Shown piece by piece: positions 26,888 through 35,660 of a stretch of 39,953 nt of DNA. Both the position numbers and the translations under genes were made by a program. Under the pieces are notes generated by a model, which had not been told where the DNA came from, ran no database searches, and worked only from the letters and a program-made list of their open reading frames with translations. The stretch is from Croceicoccus estronivorus. Lineage in GTDB: Bacteria > Pseudomonadota > Alphaproteobacteria > Sphingomonadales > Sphingomonadaceae. Position 1 is the stretch's first letter. The number at the start of each line of letters is the position of its first letter. The stretch is taken from NCBI RefSeq assembly GCF_001625325.1, contig NZ_JRQQ01000011.1:1-39953 (forward strand), given 5' to 3'.

Positions 26888-27766
26888 ATGCTGCTCGAAC
26901 AAACGCCCGAACGGCTTGTCGCGGATCTCGTCCTCCTCCTCGACATGGAGCCGCGTGGCGCCAACCGGTTCGAAGGGCGACGTTACAAACTTACTCCGGG
27001 AAGACTGTTTGGCGGCCAGGTGATCGCTCAGGCACTGGCCGCGGCAGAACAGACGGTGCCGGACAACCGGGCTGCCCACTCGCTCCACGCGTACTTCCTG
27101 CGCTCGGGCTCCAGCGAATTGCCCGTCAGCTACATGGTGACCAACGATTTCGATGGGCGCAGCTTTTCCAATCGCCGCGTCGTCGCCAGCCAGCAGGGGG
27201 AGCCGATCCTCAATCTTACGGCTTCTTTCCATGTTCCCGAAACCGGAATGGAACATCAACGGCATCCCATGCCGGATGTTCCGCCTCCGGAAGATCTCGA
27301 ACCGTTTGCCAATCAGTATGAGCGTTTTCGCCAAAAAGATGCCGACCGCAATCTGATGGCCGTCGGCAGACCTCGTTCCTTCGATCTCAGGATGGTGGAA
27401 CCTCCATGCTGGCAGATCGAGGGTGCCGCCGAACCGGTCAATCATATCTGGATTCGGGCAGTTGCCCCCCTGCCTGACGATCCGCGCGTGCACCGGGCCG
27501 TGCTCGCCTATGCCAGCGATATGCACTTGCTGATGAGCTCGCTGCGCCCGCACGGCAAATCGATGTTCCGGGGGGAGGTACGCGGGGCGAGCCTGGATCA
27601 CGCTATATGGTTTCACCAGCCCTTCCGGGCCGATGACTGGCTGCTTTACGTCACGGAAAGCCCCTGGGCCGGGAATGGCCGGGGCTTCGCCAGAGGGCAG
27701 GTCTTTAGCCGCGACGGACGATTGGTGGCCAGCACTGCGCAAGAAGGCGTGATCCGCGCGATATAA
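26888..27766 (+). CDS. tesB: Acyl-CoA thioesterase II
   Basis: A 292-residue double hot-dog thioesterase that releases free fatty acids from acyl-CoA. The N-terminal half contains RLFGGQVIAQALAAAEQTVP, abbreviated as LFGGQVIAQALAAA, and HSLHAYFLRSGSS; the C-terminal half contains LAYASDMHLLMSSLRPHG, GASLDHAIWFHQPFRADDWLLY (in parts ASLDHAIWFH and DDWLLY) and GQVFSRDGRLVASTAQEG, the TesB end. The catalytic Asp of TesB lies in SDMHLL. GAGGAATTC precedes the ATG. It follows the hppA terminator and has its own promoter region in the 120 bases upstream. Confidence 0.92.
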   Translation: MLLEQTPERLVADLVLLLDMEPRGANRFEGRRYKLTPGRLFGGQVIAQALAAAEQTVPDNRAAHSLHAYFLRSGSSELPVSYMVTNDFDGRSFSNRRVVASQQGEPILNLTASFHVPETGMEHQRHPMPDVPPPEDLEPFANQYERFRQKDADRNLMAVGRPRSFDLRMVEPPCWQIEGAAEPVNHIWIRAVAPLPDDPRVHRAVLAYASDMHLLMSSLRPHGKSMFRGEVRGASLDHAIWFHQPFRADDWLLYVTESPWAGNGRGFARGQVFSRDGRLVASTAQEGVIRAI

Positions 27767-27904
27767 GGGCGCTTATCCCCCCTCCTCGGCAAGAGCTGCG
27801 GAACAATCCTCGCCATTACCGATTTCATTTATATCGGACCGGCTGGTTCCTTTCATCAAAGGACAGTCGGGCAAGTATGAACGCAAATGCGAGGTAACTT
27901 GACC

Positions 27905-28351
27905 ATGTCGAACATTTTCAAGTCCCTGAAGGAAGATCACGACCGTCATCGCAAGATGCTGGAACAGCTGGGCGACACATCGGGCGACAGCGAAGAACGC
28001 CATGCGACTTTCAAAGCCTTCAAGGAGGAAGTTTCCGCTCACGCCGCAGCGGAAGAACAGTCGCTTTATTCCACGATGCTCGAATGCCCGGAACTGACCG
28101 AGAAAGGCCGCCATTCGGTGGCCGAGCACAAGGAAATCGACGACTTCATCGAAGAGTTGGAAGATACCGACATGAGCAGCCCCGGCTGGGCCGCGACGTT
28201 CAAGAAGATGCGTCATCGCTATGAACACCATATCGACGAGGAAGAGACGGAAATCTTCCCCGCCGCCCAGAAGGTGTTGAGCGGCAAGGTAACGAAGGAA
28301 ATCAGCGGCGAATTCAACGAACGGAAAACTGCCGAACTGGAAGAGCAATAA
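27905..28351 (+). CDS. Hemerythrin HHE domain protein
   Basis: A 148-residue cytoplasmic protein with a four-helix hemerythrin-like bundle. Candidate iron ligands are His in KEDHDRHRKM, His-Glu in HAAAEEQSLY, His in AEHKEIDDF, and HRYEHHIDEEETEIFP. Proteins of this kind bind di-iron and are often induced in oxygen or nitrosative stress. The ATG at 27905 has GAGGTAAC nine bases upstream; another ATG six codons upstream is possible. It converges with uvrC, the stops being three bases apart. A GGAAC-like element occurs near 27799 but does not match a stress promoter well. Confidence 0.85.
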   Translation: MSNIFKSLKEDHDRHRKMLEQLGDTSGDSEERHATFKAFKEEVSAHAAAEEQSLYSTMLECPELTEKGRHSVAEHKEIDDFIEELEDTDMSSPGWAATFKKMRHRYEHHIDEEETEIFPAAQKVLSGKVTKEISGEFNERKTAELEEQ

Positions 28352-28354
28352 CGC

Positions 28355-30310
28355 TCATCCCCCGCCAGGGTGGTAGAAGTCGTACACCGTTTGCGCCACT
28401 GCCACACTGACACCGGGCGCCCGCTGCAAATCCTCCAATGAGGCGGCACGGACCTTCCCCGCCGTGCCGAAATGCAGCAGGAGCGCCCGTTTGCGCGCCG
28501 GGCCAATGCCCGGAATTTCATCCAGTGGAGAGGCGCTGATCGCCCGGCTGCGTTTCTGCCGGTGCGCACCGATGGCATAGCGATGCGCCTCGTCGCGGAG
28601 GCGCTGGAGATAGAACAGAACCGGAGAATTGAGCGGCAGAGTCTTTTCCCGCCCGTCGGGGAAATGGAACACTTCCCGCCCGGCGTTACGGTCTGGCCCT
28701 TTCGAAACCGCGACGAGAGGAACGTCTTCGATCCCCAATTCCTCCAACGTATCGCGCACGGATGACATCTGGCCCTTGCCGCCGTCGATCAACACCAGAT
28801 CGGGCCATATCGCCCCTTCCTTTCCCTGCGTTTCGCGATCCGGATCTTCTTCCAACGCGCGGGAAAAGCGGCGTTCCATCACTTCGCGCATCATGCCGAA
28901 GTCGTCGTTCGACTGCGCCTGCCTGATATTGAACTTGCGATACTGGTTCTTGAGAAACCCTTCGGGCCCTGCGACAACCATGCCACCTACCGCCTTGGCA
29001 CCTTGTATGTGGCTGTTGTCGTAGATTTCGATCCGCTGCGGCACATCGGGAAGCTCCAGAAACTCCGTCAGTTCGCGCAGCACTTTGGCCTGAGTCCCAC
29101 GCTCCGCCATGCGTCGATCCAATGCTTCCTCCGCATTGCGGCTGGCCTGTTCGATCAATCGACGGCGATCGCCGCGTTGCGGCACGGAAATGGCCACTTT
29201 GTGCCCGGCGGACTTGGCCAACGCTTCGGCCAGCAATTCCCCATCGGCCAACGCGCGATCGACCAGCACCACAGGCGGCGGCGGGACTTCCTCGTAAAAT
29301 TGCGCCAGCACGCCTGAGAAGACGGCTTCATCCTCCACGCCATCCGTATGCGCGGGGAAGAATGCCCGGTGGCCCCAATTCTGCCCCCCGCGAATGAAGA
29401 ACGCCTGGATCGCGACGTGGCCGCCCTTTACCGCCATGGCGAAGACATCGGCATCGCCCACGCCTTGCGCATTGATCGCCTGGCTTCCCTGAATGAAGGT
29501 CGCGGCACGCAAACGATCGCGCAGCATGGCCGCACTTTCGAAATCGAGCGCCTCGGATGCCTGCTGCATCTGCCGTTCGATTTCCTGCTGGACAGCGCCG
29601 GACTTGCCGCCGAGAAAATCCTTTGCCTGGCGGACAAGGTCGGCATATCCCTGCTTGTCTATCCGGCCCACACAAGGCGCGGCACAGCGCTTGATCTGAT
29701 AGAGCAGGCAGGGCCGATCCCGGCGGGCGAAGAAGCTGTCGGTGCAACTGCGCAAGAGGAACAGTTTCTGCAAGGCGTTGATGGTCGTGTTGACCGAACC
29801 CGCACTGGCGAATGGCCCGTAATAATTGCCCTTCGCCTTGCGCGCGCCGCGATGTTTCATGATCCGCGGAAAATCGTGGTCGGCACGCAGGAGAATGAAC
29901 GGGAAGCTCTTATCGTCGCGCAGCAGGACGTTGTAGGGCGGGCGAAACCGCTTGATGAACTGCGCTTCGAGCAGCAATGCCTCGGCTTCGGAATTGGTCG
30001 TGACGATTTCCATCGTCCGGGTCTGGGCCACCATCCGCTGGAGCCGCAGCGGGAGGCGTTCCACCTGCGTGTAGTTGGCGACGCGATTTTTGAGCGCCCG
30101 CGCCTTGCCGACGTAAAGCACATCCCCCCGCGCATCGCACATGCGATAAACGCCAGGCTTCGGTTTCAATGTCGCCAGCGTTTCCCGGATCGCGGCAACA
30201 CCCGCTTCGATGTCCGGCTGGGACGAGCGGACGGTGTAAGTCGCCCGTTCCTCGTTGAAACGTTCCGCACCGTTCGGGTGTGAAGGGGTTCCGGCAGGAG
30301 TCTTCGCCAT
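28355..30310 (-). CDS. uvrC: Excinuclease ABC subunit C
   Basis: The nuclease of nucleotide excision repair (651 residues from the ATG at 30310). Domains in order: GIY-YIG nuclease (KPGVYRMCDA then VLYVGKARALKNRVANY), a UVR segment that contacts UvrB (EIERQMQQASEALDFESAAML), an RNase H-like second nuclease (EIYDNSHIQGAKAVGGMV, LVLIDGGKGQ) and a C-terminal tandem helix-hairpin-helix (IPGIGPARKRALLLHFG). It is longer than the 610 residues of E. coli because of an N-terminal extension of about 40 residues. Eight further codons lie upstream in frame. Confidence 0.95.
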   Translation of the reverse strand: MAKTPAGTPSHPNGAERFNEERATYTVRSSQPDIEAGVAAIRETLATLKPKPGVYRMCDARGDVLYVGKARALKNRVANYTQVERLPLRLQRMVAQTRTMEIVTTNSEAEALLLEAQFIKRFRPPYNVLLRDDKSFPFILLRADHDFPRIMKHRGARKAKGNYYGPFASAGSVNTTINALQKLFLLRSCTDSFFARRDRPCLLYQIKRCAAPCVGRIDKQGYADLVRQAKDFLGGKSGAVQQEIERQMQQASEALDFESAAMLRDRLRAATFIQGSQAINAQGVGDADVFAMAVKGGHVAIQAFFIRGGQNWGHRAFFPAHTDGVEDEAVFSGVLAQFYEEVPPPPVVLVDRALADGELLAEALAKSAGHKVAISVPQRGDRRRLIEQASRNAEEALDRRMAERGTQAKVLRELTEFLELPDVPQRIEIYDNSHIQGAKAVGGMVVAGPEGFLKNQYRKFNIRQAQSNDDFGMMREVMERRFSRALEEDPDRETQGKEGAIWPDLVLIDGGKGQMSSVRDTLEELGIEDVPLVAVSKGPDRNAGREVFHFPDGREKTLPLNSPVLFYLQRLRDEAHRYAIGAHRQKRSRAISASPLDEIPGIGPARKRALLLHFGTAGKVRAASLEDLQRAPGVSVAVAQTVYDFYHPGGG

Positions 30311-30449
30311 GTCAGCGCCCCGCCGTCCGGCCACGCTTCAGGGCAAAGTTGACACACCTGACACTGTCCTGCGCAGGAACGCCCCTGCCCCCTCCCACCG
30401 CACAAAACCGCACGATGGAAAGGGAAGGCAGGCAATCGTCAGGTATGAA

Positions 30450-30471
30450 GGGGCGGATCGTCATTCGCCCC
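30450..30471. terminator. Possible hairpin downstream of the TonB receptor gene
   Basis: A short inverted repeat, GGGGCG with CGCCCC, has a ten-base loop and lies about 50 bases after the TonB receptor stop (minus strand). No uridine run follows it, so it may not be a functional terminator. Confidence 0.3.
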
Positions 30472-30520
30472 CTATGCCAAATGCAGGGCCGGTAGGAAAA
30501 CCGCTTTCGACCGTGGGCCG

Positions 30521-32989
30521 TCAGAACATCTTCCTGATGTCGATCCCCACATAGCGCCCGGTCGGGTCGCGATAGTCGGCCTGATAGCTCAACGGCACGG
30601 TGCCGTTTGCATCGGTAACGCGCTGGCGGGAATCGAAGATGTTATCCAACTGGAAGGAAACGCGCAGCCCCTTGAAGAACGGCGACGCAGCGACGAGCCG
30701 TTGCTGTTGCCCAAGATCGGCGAATACCCGCAGGTTGAGCACGAACGTGCTACCGAAGCGCAAGTCCGAGCTGCCCGGCAGGCCGCTGCCATTGACATGC
30801 ACCGGCGCCGTATAGCTTCCCCTCAGGCGCATACCGAAGCCCCTGTAAAAGCCACCGCCTTCCATCTCGATGGCATGACGCGCAACGCCGCCATCGCTCA
30901 GCGCATCACCGTCGAGCAGATCCAGCACGGGGCCGCCCGATGCGATCGTTACCGTCTCGTCGAAACGCACCGTATGATACACGGCCAGATTCCAGCGGCC
31001 TTTGCCATCCTGCCGTCTGCCCGGCATTCTCATGGCCGATGCGTCATGGCCGCCCGAACCGGCGCGATCACCACCGCCGGCACCTCTTCCGCCGGGGCCC
31101 CTGCCACTTCCCCGGCCGCCTTGCCCCGCATCGGATTCCGGCGCGGCCTTGCCGAATTCGCCGGACAGATTGATGCCGTAACGCAGATGGCTGCTTTCCA
31201 TCCGCTCGTAAGTCACCGGCCGACGGTCAATCGCCACGAGTTGTCCTGTGGCGTCCCGCACGACACGATCGGGGAATGCCGCCTCGATGGTGGGAGTCAG
31301 GACCGGGAAAGCCGCCGTGACATCGTCCGACCGGTTATGGAAATATTCGGCCACGAGGCTGGATCGGGAAAGGAATGGCAACTGCCAATTGGCAGAAAGC
31401 TTGATGTCCCGGCGCTTCTCCTTGCTCAGGTCGGGGTTGCCCCCGGTCGTGACTGTCACCAGCGCGGTTTCGCCGCGCGTGAAGTCATAGACCGACACAT
31501 TGAACGACTGGACCTGCGGATTGCCCAGATCCGTCAGGCTGGGCGCGGCATCTTCCGCGATATAGCTGGCCTGCAAGCTCAGGCTCTCAGTCGGCGACCA
31601 GGTCAGCCCGGCATTCCAGTTGGTCAGCGTGCCGAAATCCGACAGTTCATTGATGCCCGCCGTGAAATTCAGCGACAGGTCGCCGATTGCATCGAGTACC
31701 CCTTCCCTGCGGCTGGCAATAGGCAGGCCGATATTCAGTCCGGTGTTGAAATCGTTGCGATTAAGGTTGGTCCGCCCGTTCACCCGGCTGTCCCTGCTAT
31801 CGATACCGGTATAGTCGAACCCGGCCGACAGCGTGAAGCTGGCTTCCCCTGCGGGCAGGCGCAATGGGCTGCCCACCAGAGTCAGCTTGTTGGAGAGGGA
31901 ATCGTTCGTCACCCTTGCTTCGTCACGACCGGCATCGGGCAACGCCGGGAGCGGTCCATCGATGGCGAGCAACCCCGCCGCTGCGTCCGCGACCAGCCCG
32001 CTTGTATCCGCGCGCCGGTCGATTTGAGTCGTCGTCTCGCCATGGCTGCCGTCGACCGTGGCGGTGAGTTGCCATGCGCCGAGCGGCTTGTTGAGCGTAA
32101 CGCCAGCCTCGAAAGTGTCGCTTTGCGTCGTACGGGTCAGCGCCCCTGCCAGACTGCGCCGCTCGGATGAGCCGTCCGGCGCTGTCAACGTCACCATGTT
32201 CAGCCCTGCCAGCGAGCGGGAATCATCGCGCGTATATGTGCCATTGATACTCAACTGGCCGTCCGCACCTTCCTCGCCCAGCCCGGTCGACCAGGTCGCT
32301 TCGGCGGTGATATCCCGGCTGTCGGCGACCAGCGAACGGTAACCCGCCGGGTCCGGATCTCCCGCAACAGTGGGGATATTGCTGTCGGATTGGCGAACCT
32401 TGCGTTCCGCCTCCGTCAGCATGGAGGTGTCGGTCGCCTTGACCGAGATGTTCAGCCGCCGGGGACCGTCGATCTTCAGAATCGAGCCTTCCAGCTCCGT
32501 GTCGAGATACCCGCCCCGCGTCGGGCCGTTGTATTCGCCGGCCACGGTCTTGCTGCTGAAATTCGGCTTGAGGATGAAATTGACCACCCGCTGGTCGGCC
32601 GGATAGCCGTAACGCAGGGCGACTTCCTCCGGCAGAATCTCCACCTTGCGGACCGCTTCGGGCGGATAGTTGCGCATTTCGCGGAAGCTGGAAACGCGTT
32701 GCCCGTTAACGAGAATCACCGGGTGCCCCCCACCTCTTCCTCGTCCCGACGACACTTGCGGTGACAGGGCATCCAGCAGTTCGGACAGGGAGCTTACGCC
32801 GTAGGCGGCAATATCCGCTTCCTCCAGTTCAGCGACCGGAGGCTGCGGTGCATCGACCGAGCCGGGATAGCGCCCGGCAATGACGACGATCTCTTCGGGA
32901 TTCGCGGCTTCATCGTCCAACTGGACGGATTGCGCCAGAGCAGGCGTTGCCGGAACGAGTGCCAGCAGAGACAAGGTAATGGAGCGCAA
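30521..32989 (-). CDS. TonB-dependent outer-membrane receptor
   Basis: A large outer-membrane protein (822 residues) for energised uptake or sensing. An N-terminal signal peptide (MRSITLSLLALVPATPALAQ) is followed by EEIVVIAGRY, a TonB-box-like segment, then the plug domain (VLSELLDALSPQV-like region; ILVNGQRVSSFREMRNYPPEAV in two parts, PVILVNGQRV and RKVEILPEEVALRYG) and a beta-barrel. Near residues 660-690 there is a Gly/Arg-rich low-complexity stretch. The C-terminus ends in YVGIDIRKMF, with the aromatic residue expected for barrel assembly. There is no ATG; TTG at 32989 with GAGG upstream gives a good signal peptide, TTG at 33004 is an alternative. The substrate is unknown, and no neighbouring uptake genes help. 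Confidence 0.87.
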   Translation of the reverse strand: MRSITLSLLALVPATPALAQSVQLDDEAANPEEIVVIAGRYPGSVDAPQPPVAELEEADIAAYGVSSLSELLDALSPQVSSGRGRGGGHPVILVNGQRVSSFREMRNYPPEAVRKVEILPEEVALRYGYPADQRVVNFILKPNFSSKTVAGEYNGPTRGGYLDTELEGSILKIDGPRRLNISVKATDTSMLTEAERKVRQSDSNIPTVAGDPDPAGYRSLVADSRDITAEATWSTGLGEEGADGQLSINGTYTRDDSRSLAGLNMVTLTAPDGSSERRSLAGALTRTTQSDTFEAGVTLNKPLGAWQLTATVDGSHGETTTQIDRRADTSGLVADAAAGLLAIDGPLPALPDAGRDEARVTNDSLSNKLTLVGSPLRLPAGEASFTLSAGFDYTGIDSRDSRVNGRTNLNRNDFNTGLNIGLPIASRREGVLDAIGDLSLNFTAGINELSDFGTLTNWNAGLTWSPTESLSLQASYIAEDAAPSLTDLGNPQVQSFNVSVYDFTRGETALVTVTTGGNPDLSKEKRRDIKLSANWQLPFLSRSSLVAEYFHNRSDDVTAAFPVLTPTIEAAFPDRVVRDATGQLVAIDRRPVTYERMESSHLRYGINLSGEFGKAAPESDAGQGGRGSGRGPGGRGAGGGDRAGSGGHDASAMRMPGRRQDGKGRWNLAVYHTVRFDETVTIASGGPVLDLLDGDALSDGGVARHAIEMEGGGFYRGFGMRLRGSYTAPVHVNGSGLPGSSDLRFGSTFVLNLRVFADLGQQQRLVAASPFFKGLRVSFQLDNIFDSRQRVTDANGTVPLSYQADYRDPTGRYVGIDIRKMF

Positions 32990-33210
32990 GTTGGCAGTCC
33001 TCAAAATAAATCAAGCCAGTGGCCGGTTCGCCCCTTCCCCTTGGCGGCTAACTGGCGTGCTTCCACGCAACGCACAAGCCGGAACCATGTAACAAAATGT
33101 CGCACTGCTTTTGCCCTCCTGCGGGCGATGCTGCTTTTCTTTGCTTTTTACCGGTTCCGCCGCTATGGCGCGCGGCCATGACAAACAATGGACACGGAAT
33201 TTAAGCGCCC

Positions 33211-33456
33211 ATGGCGAAAGAAGAACTCCTCGAAATGCGCGGCCGGGTAGTCGAATTGCTGCCAAACGCGATGTTCCGGGTCGAGCTCGAAAACGGCCAT
33301 GAAATTCTCGGTCACACTGCAGGAAAGATGCGCAAGAACCGCATCCGCGTGCTCGTGGGTGACGAGGTGCTTGTGGAACTGACTCCATACGATCTGACCA
33401 AGGGCCGCATTACCTACCGCTTCATGCCCGGTCGGGGCGGCCCGGGGCCGTCTTAA
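33211..33456 (+). CDS. infA: Translation initiation factor IF-1
   Basis: An 81-residue IF-1, an OB-fold protein that blocks the ribosomal A site during initiation. [20 protein letters not shown] and [24 protein letters not shown] (parts [14 protein letters not shown] and TKGRITYR) match the family closely. It is about nine residues longer than E. coli IF-1 at the C-terminus (PGRGGPGPS). The ATG is preceded only by a weak GGAATTTAA. It diverges from the TonB receptor gene and is followed at once by maf. Confidence 0.93.
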   Translation: MAKEELLEMRGRVVELLPNAMFRVELENGHEILGHTAGKMRKNRIRVLVGDEVLVELTPYDLTKGRITYRFMPGRGGPGPS

Positions 33457-33467
33457 GCTTGGCGGGC

Positions 33468-34043
33468 GTGACGGCGCCCTCCCTCATCCTCGCATCGGCC
33501 AGCCCACGGCGGCGGGAACTACTCGCCCGTCTCGGGGTCGAGCCTGCACGCGTGGGTGGTGCGGATATCGACGAAACCCCGCACAAAGGGGAACTACCCC
33601 GCGATTATGCGCGGCGCATGGCCCGTGAAAAGGCGTTGGCTGCGGCAGACGATTCCGCATTCGTACTGGCAGGCGACACGGTCGTGGCCTGCGGCCGCCG
33701 GATATTGCCCAAGGCGGAGGACGAGGCCACTGCACGCCACTGTCTGGATCTGCTGTCGGGTCGGCGGCATCGGGTATTGTCGGCCATCGCCCTGCGCGCG
33801 CCGGATGGCACGCTGCGCGAACGGCTGAGCGAAACGCAGGTCCGGTTCAAGTCGTTGTCGCAAGAAGAAATCGCATCCTATCTCGCAGGGGGCGAATGGC
33901 ATGGCAAAGCCGGTGGTTACGCCATTCAAGGTTCAGCCGAAGGCTTGATCGTCTGGATACAGGGCAGCCATTCCGGCGTAGTCGGCCTCCCCCTGTTCGA
34001 AACACGCGCGCTGCTCAAGGCGGCAGGATTTGCTCTTGGCTGA
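33468..34043 (+). CDS. maf: Maf-family nucleoside triphosphate pyrophosphatase
   Basis: A 191-residue house-cleaning enzyme that hydrolyses non-standard or excess nucleoside triphosphates. The signature [18 protein letters not shown] is at the N-terminus, with [18 protein letters not shown] and the [14 protein letters not shown] segment near the active site. No ATG is available. I prefer GTG at 33468, giving [10 protein letters not shown]; a TTG at 33459 adds three residues. It starts only a few bases after infA, and its last eight bases overlap the RNase gene, so the cluster infA-maf-rng-yacG is probably one transcript. Confidence 0.9.
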   Translation: MTAPSLILASASPRRRELLARLGVEPARVGGADIDETPHKGELPRDYARRMAREKALAAADDSAFVLAGDTVVACGRRILPKAEDEATARHCLDLLSGRRHRVLSAIALRAPDGTLRERLSETQVRFKSLSQEEIASYLAGGEWHGKAGGYAIQGSAEGLIVWIQGSHSGVVGLPLFETRALLKAAGFALG

Positions 34044-35010
34044 ATGGCTGGTCGAAGACGGGATCGCGGAACAACGCGCGATCCGCGTCGCTGACGACCA
34101 GATCGTTGCCGCACGTCTTCATTGGCCGGGCAGCCTCACTGCCGGGCAAATCGAAGATGCGCAGCTTGTCTCCCGCATGGCGGGCAGCGCACGCGGCACG
34201 GCTCGTTTCGCCAGCGGCGAAGAAGCCCTGGTCAGCAAGTTGCCCAAAGGCGCAAGCGAAGGGGCTCCGATCCGGCTGGAAGTGACCCGCGCGGCTATTG
34301 CCGAGGCTGGCCGCAACAAGCTGGCCCAAGCGCGCCCAACGCAAAAGGCACCGTGCGGCGCACCTGACCTTGTCGCCCTGCTGGAAGCCGAAGGGTATGA
34401 CGTAAAGCGCGTCCACCGCTTCCCCGTTACCGGCTGGGAAGAAGTGACCGGCGAGGCATTCGCCCGCTCAGTCGCGTTCGATGGCGGCGAGCTTCACCTT
34501 TCTCCCACACCTGCAATGACCCTGATCGACGTGGACGGCGCACAGCCTCCGCGTCAGCTTGCGCTTGCCGCCGTGCCCGCAATCGCTTCAGCATTACATC
34601 GATTGGACATTGCCGGTTCGGTCGGAATCGATTTCCCTACGCTGCAAGACAAAGCTGACCGGCGGGCGGTCGATATCGCGCTGGAGAAGGCATTGGCCGA
34701 CTTCCCGCATGAGCGCACGGCAATGAACGGATTCGGTTTCGTCCAGATCATATCGCGGCTCGATCGCCCCTCGATTCTGCAACGTCTGGCGCACAATCGT
34801 GTCGCCGCAGCAGCCAGGCTGCTGTTGCGTCAGGCTGAGGGGATTGCCGATCCCGGCGCGATATTGCTCACCTGCCATCCCGGGGTGAAAGCGAAGTTGC
34901 AGCAAAGCTGGCTGGATGAACTGGCCCGGCGGACCGGGCGTGAAATCCGGGTGCAAACCGACCCGGCCCTTGCACTGGAAGGCGGCTTCGCGCAGGCCGT
35001 GCCGTTATGA
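34036..35010 (+). CDS. Compact RNase E/G family protein
   Basis: A 324-residue protein of the RNase E/G family, well short of the 489 residues of E. coli RNase G. The N-terminal third is a reduced S1-like barrel ([21 protein letters not shown] region). The catalytic part retains the two key acidic sites, LIDVDGA and [11 protein letters not shown], matching the magnesium-binding aspartates of RNase E. The CxxC zinc-link that joins RNase E subunits is absent, and so is the long C-terminal scaffold, so it may be monomeric. TTG at 34036 gives [16 protein letters not shown], the natural beginning; a TTG two codons earlier is alternative. The last bases overlap yacG (ATGA). Confidence 0.85.
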   Translation: MAEWLVEDGIAEQRAIRVADDQIVAARLHWPGSLTAGQIEDAQLVSRMAGSARGTARFASGEEALVSKLPKGASEGAPIRLEVTRAAIAEAGRNKLAQARPTQKAPCGAPDLVALLEAEGYDVKRVHRFPVTGWEEVTGEAFARSVAFDGGELHLSPTPAMTLIDVDGAQPPRQLALAAVPAIASALHRLDIAGSVGIDFPTLQDKADRRAVDIALEKALADFPHERTAMNGFGFVQIISRLDRPSILQRLAHNRVAAAARLLLRQAEGIADPGAILLTCHPGVKAKLQQSWLDELARRTGREIRVQTDPALALEGGFAQAVPL

Positions 35011-35183
35011 ACGACCGGCCCAAACAGAAACTCTGCCCGATCTGCAAGAAACCGCGCGTCGAACAATACACGCCGTTCTGCTCCACCCGCTGCCGCGACC
35101 GCGACCTCGCCCAATGGTTCACGGATGGCTATGCCCTGCCCGGCCCACCTGCGATGCCGGAAGATCTCGACAAAGGGGAATAA
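35007..35183 (+). CDS. yacG: Small zinc-binding YacG protein
   Basis: A 58-residue protein with two CxxC-type pairs: CPIC (residues 10-13) and CSTRC (25-29), the four-cysteine zinc site of YacG, followed by RDLAQW-like [16 protein letters not shown]. YacG inhibits DNA gyrase in E. coli. It is too short for most automatic thresholds. The ATG overlaps the RNase E/G stop. In many proteobacteria yacG is linked to coaE and zapD; here it follows RNase E/G and maf, as is common in alphaproteobacteria. Confidence 0.92.
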   Translation: MNDRPKQKLCPICKKPRVEQYTPFCSTRCRDRDLAQWFTDGYALPGPPAMPEDLDKGE

Positions 35184-35208
35184 TTCCCCCTTGCCAAGCC
35201 GCGCCGAG

Positions 35209-35255
35209 CGCGCCATAGGCGCGACCTCCAACCGCTCGCGGGTTCTTTCGAACCC
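35209..35255. other. Two short hairpins between yacG and tRNA-Phe
   Basis: CGCGCC-ATA-GGCGCG spans 35209-35223 and GGGTTC-TTTC-GAACCC spans 35240-35255. The first may end the infA-yacG transcript, though no uridine run follows. The second lies just before the tRNA and could be a processing signal. Both are too short to be certain. Confidence 0.35.
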
Positions 35256-35268
35256 TTGCCGTAGCGAC

Positions 35269-35344
35269 GCCCAGGTAGCTCAGTTGGTAGAGCATGCGAC
35301 TGAAAATCGCAGTGTCGGTGGTTCGATTCCGCCCCTGGGCACCA
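35269..35344 (+). tRNA. tRNA-Phe (GAA)
   Basis: A complete 76-base tRNA with the CCA end encoded. Acceptor stem GCCCAGG pairs with CCTGGGC; the D arm contains GCTCAGTTGGTAGAGC; the anticodon arm is TGCGA-CTGAAAA-TCGCA with GAA at 35302-35304; the T arm is GGTGG-TTCGATT-CCGCC. Discriminator A precedes CCA. Its 3' end directly borders an integrase remnant, so it has served as an attachment site. Confidence 0.97.
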
Positions 35345-35347
35345 TTT

Positions 35348-35529
35348 CCCGAGATCAGCCTCGCCGAAGCATGGGAAGCCCGCAACGCTGCACACAGATC
35401 CTTGGCATCCGGAGGCGATCCTTGCCGAGAAAAGCAACGGGCCGCGTTTCTGGACCCGAAGCAATTCGGGGACCTGCTCCGGGCAATCGATGGCTACAAC
35501 GGGAGCTTCAGCACCAAATTTGCTTTGGC
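35348..35529 (+). pseudogene. Internally deleted tyrosine integrase remnant
   Basis: A fragment of a phage-type tyrosine integrase, starting four bases after the tRNA-Phe CCA. EISLAEAWEARNAAHRSLASGGDPCREKQ, given in parts as ISLAEAWEARNAAHRSL and GGDPCREKQ, matches the N-terminal arm-binding domain (typically SLAEARERRDEARKLLAxGxDP). It jumps directly to FLDPKQFGDLLRAIDGYNGS, which belongs to the beginning of the catalytic core (typically TDPxxLGxLLRAIDGY). About 100-150 residues between them are missing, and the frame ends 16 bases into an IS-like end. The catalytic Arg/His/Tyr residues are all absent, as is a start codon of its own. Family comparison is from memory. Confidence 0.65.
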
Positions 35530-35660
35530 TGTTGATTTTCGCTGAGACCTGACCCCGCACTGAGGGATATTTCCACCCGGAATTGACCCATGTTTGAACC
35601 ATCCCTGCTTGTTTCCAGCAGGGGATATGGAGTGATCGACATGGCGTGATTGAGTGTGAT
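35530..35660. mobile_element. IS21-like terminal sequence (remnant)
   Basis: The stretch beginning TGTTGATTTTCGCTGAGACC has the TGT start and repeated GACCC/GGTCA blocks (GACCTGACCCC at about 35546, TTGACCCATG at about 35584) that mark ends of IS21-family elements; read on the other strand it ends in AAAATCAACA. It begins exactly where the integrase similarity stops, which supports insertion into the integrase. A CCCTGC/GCAGGG hairpin follows. No istA or istB coding sequence is present, so only an end is left. The far border is unknown. Confidence 0.4.

Noticed and set aside
27799-27830. GGAAC element upstream of the hemerythrin gene as an EcfG-type general-stress promoter
   Set aside because: The expected downstream element (CGTT at 16-17 bases) is not matched; GATT is found instead.
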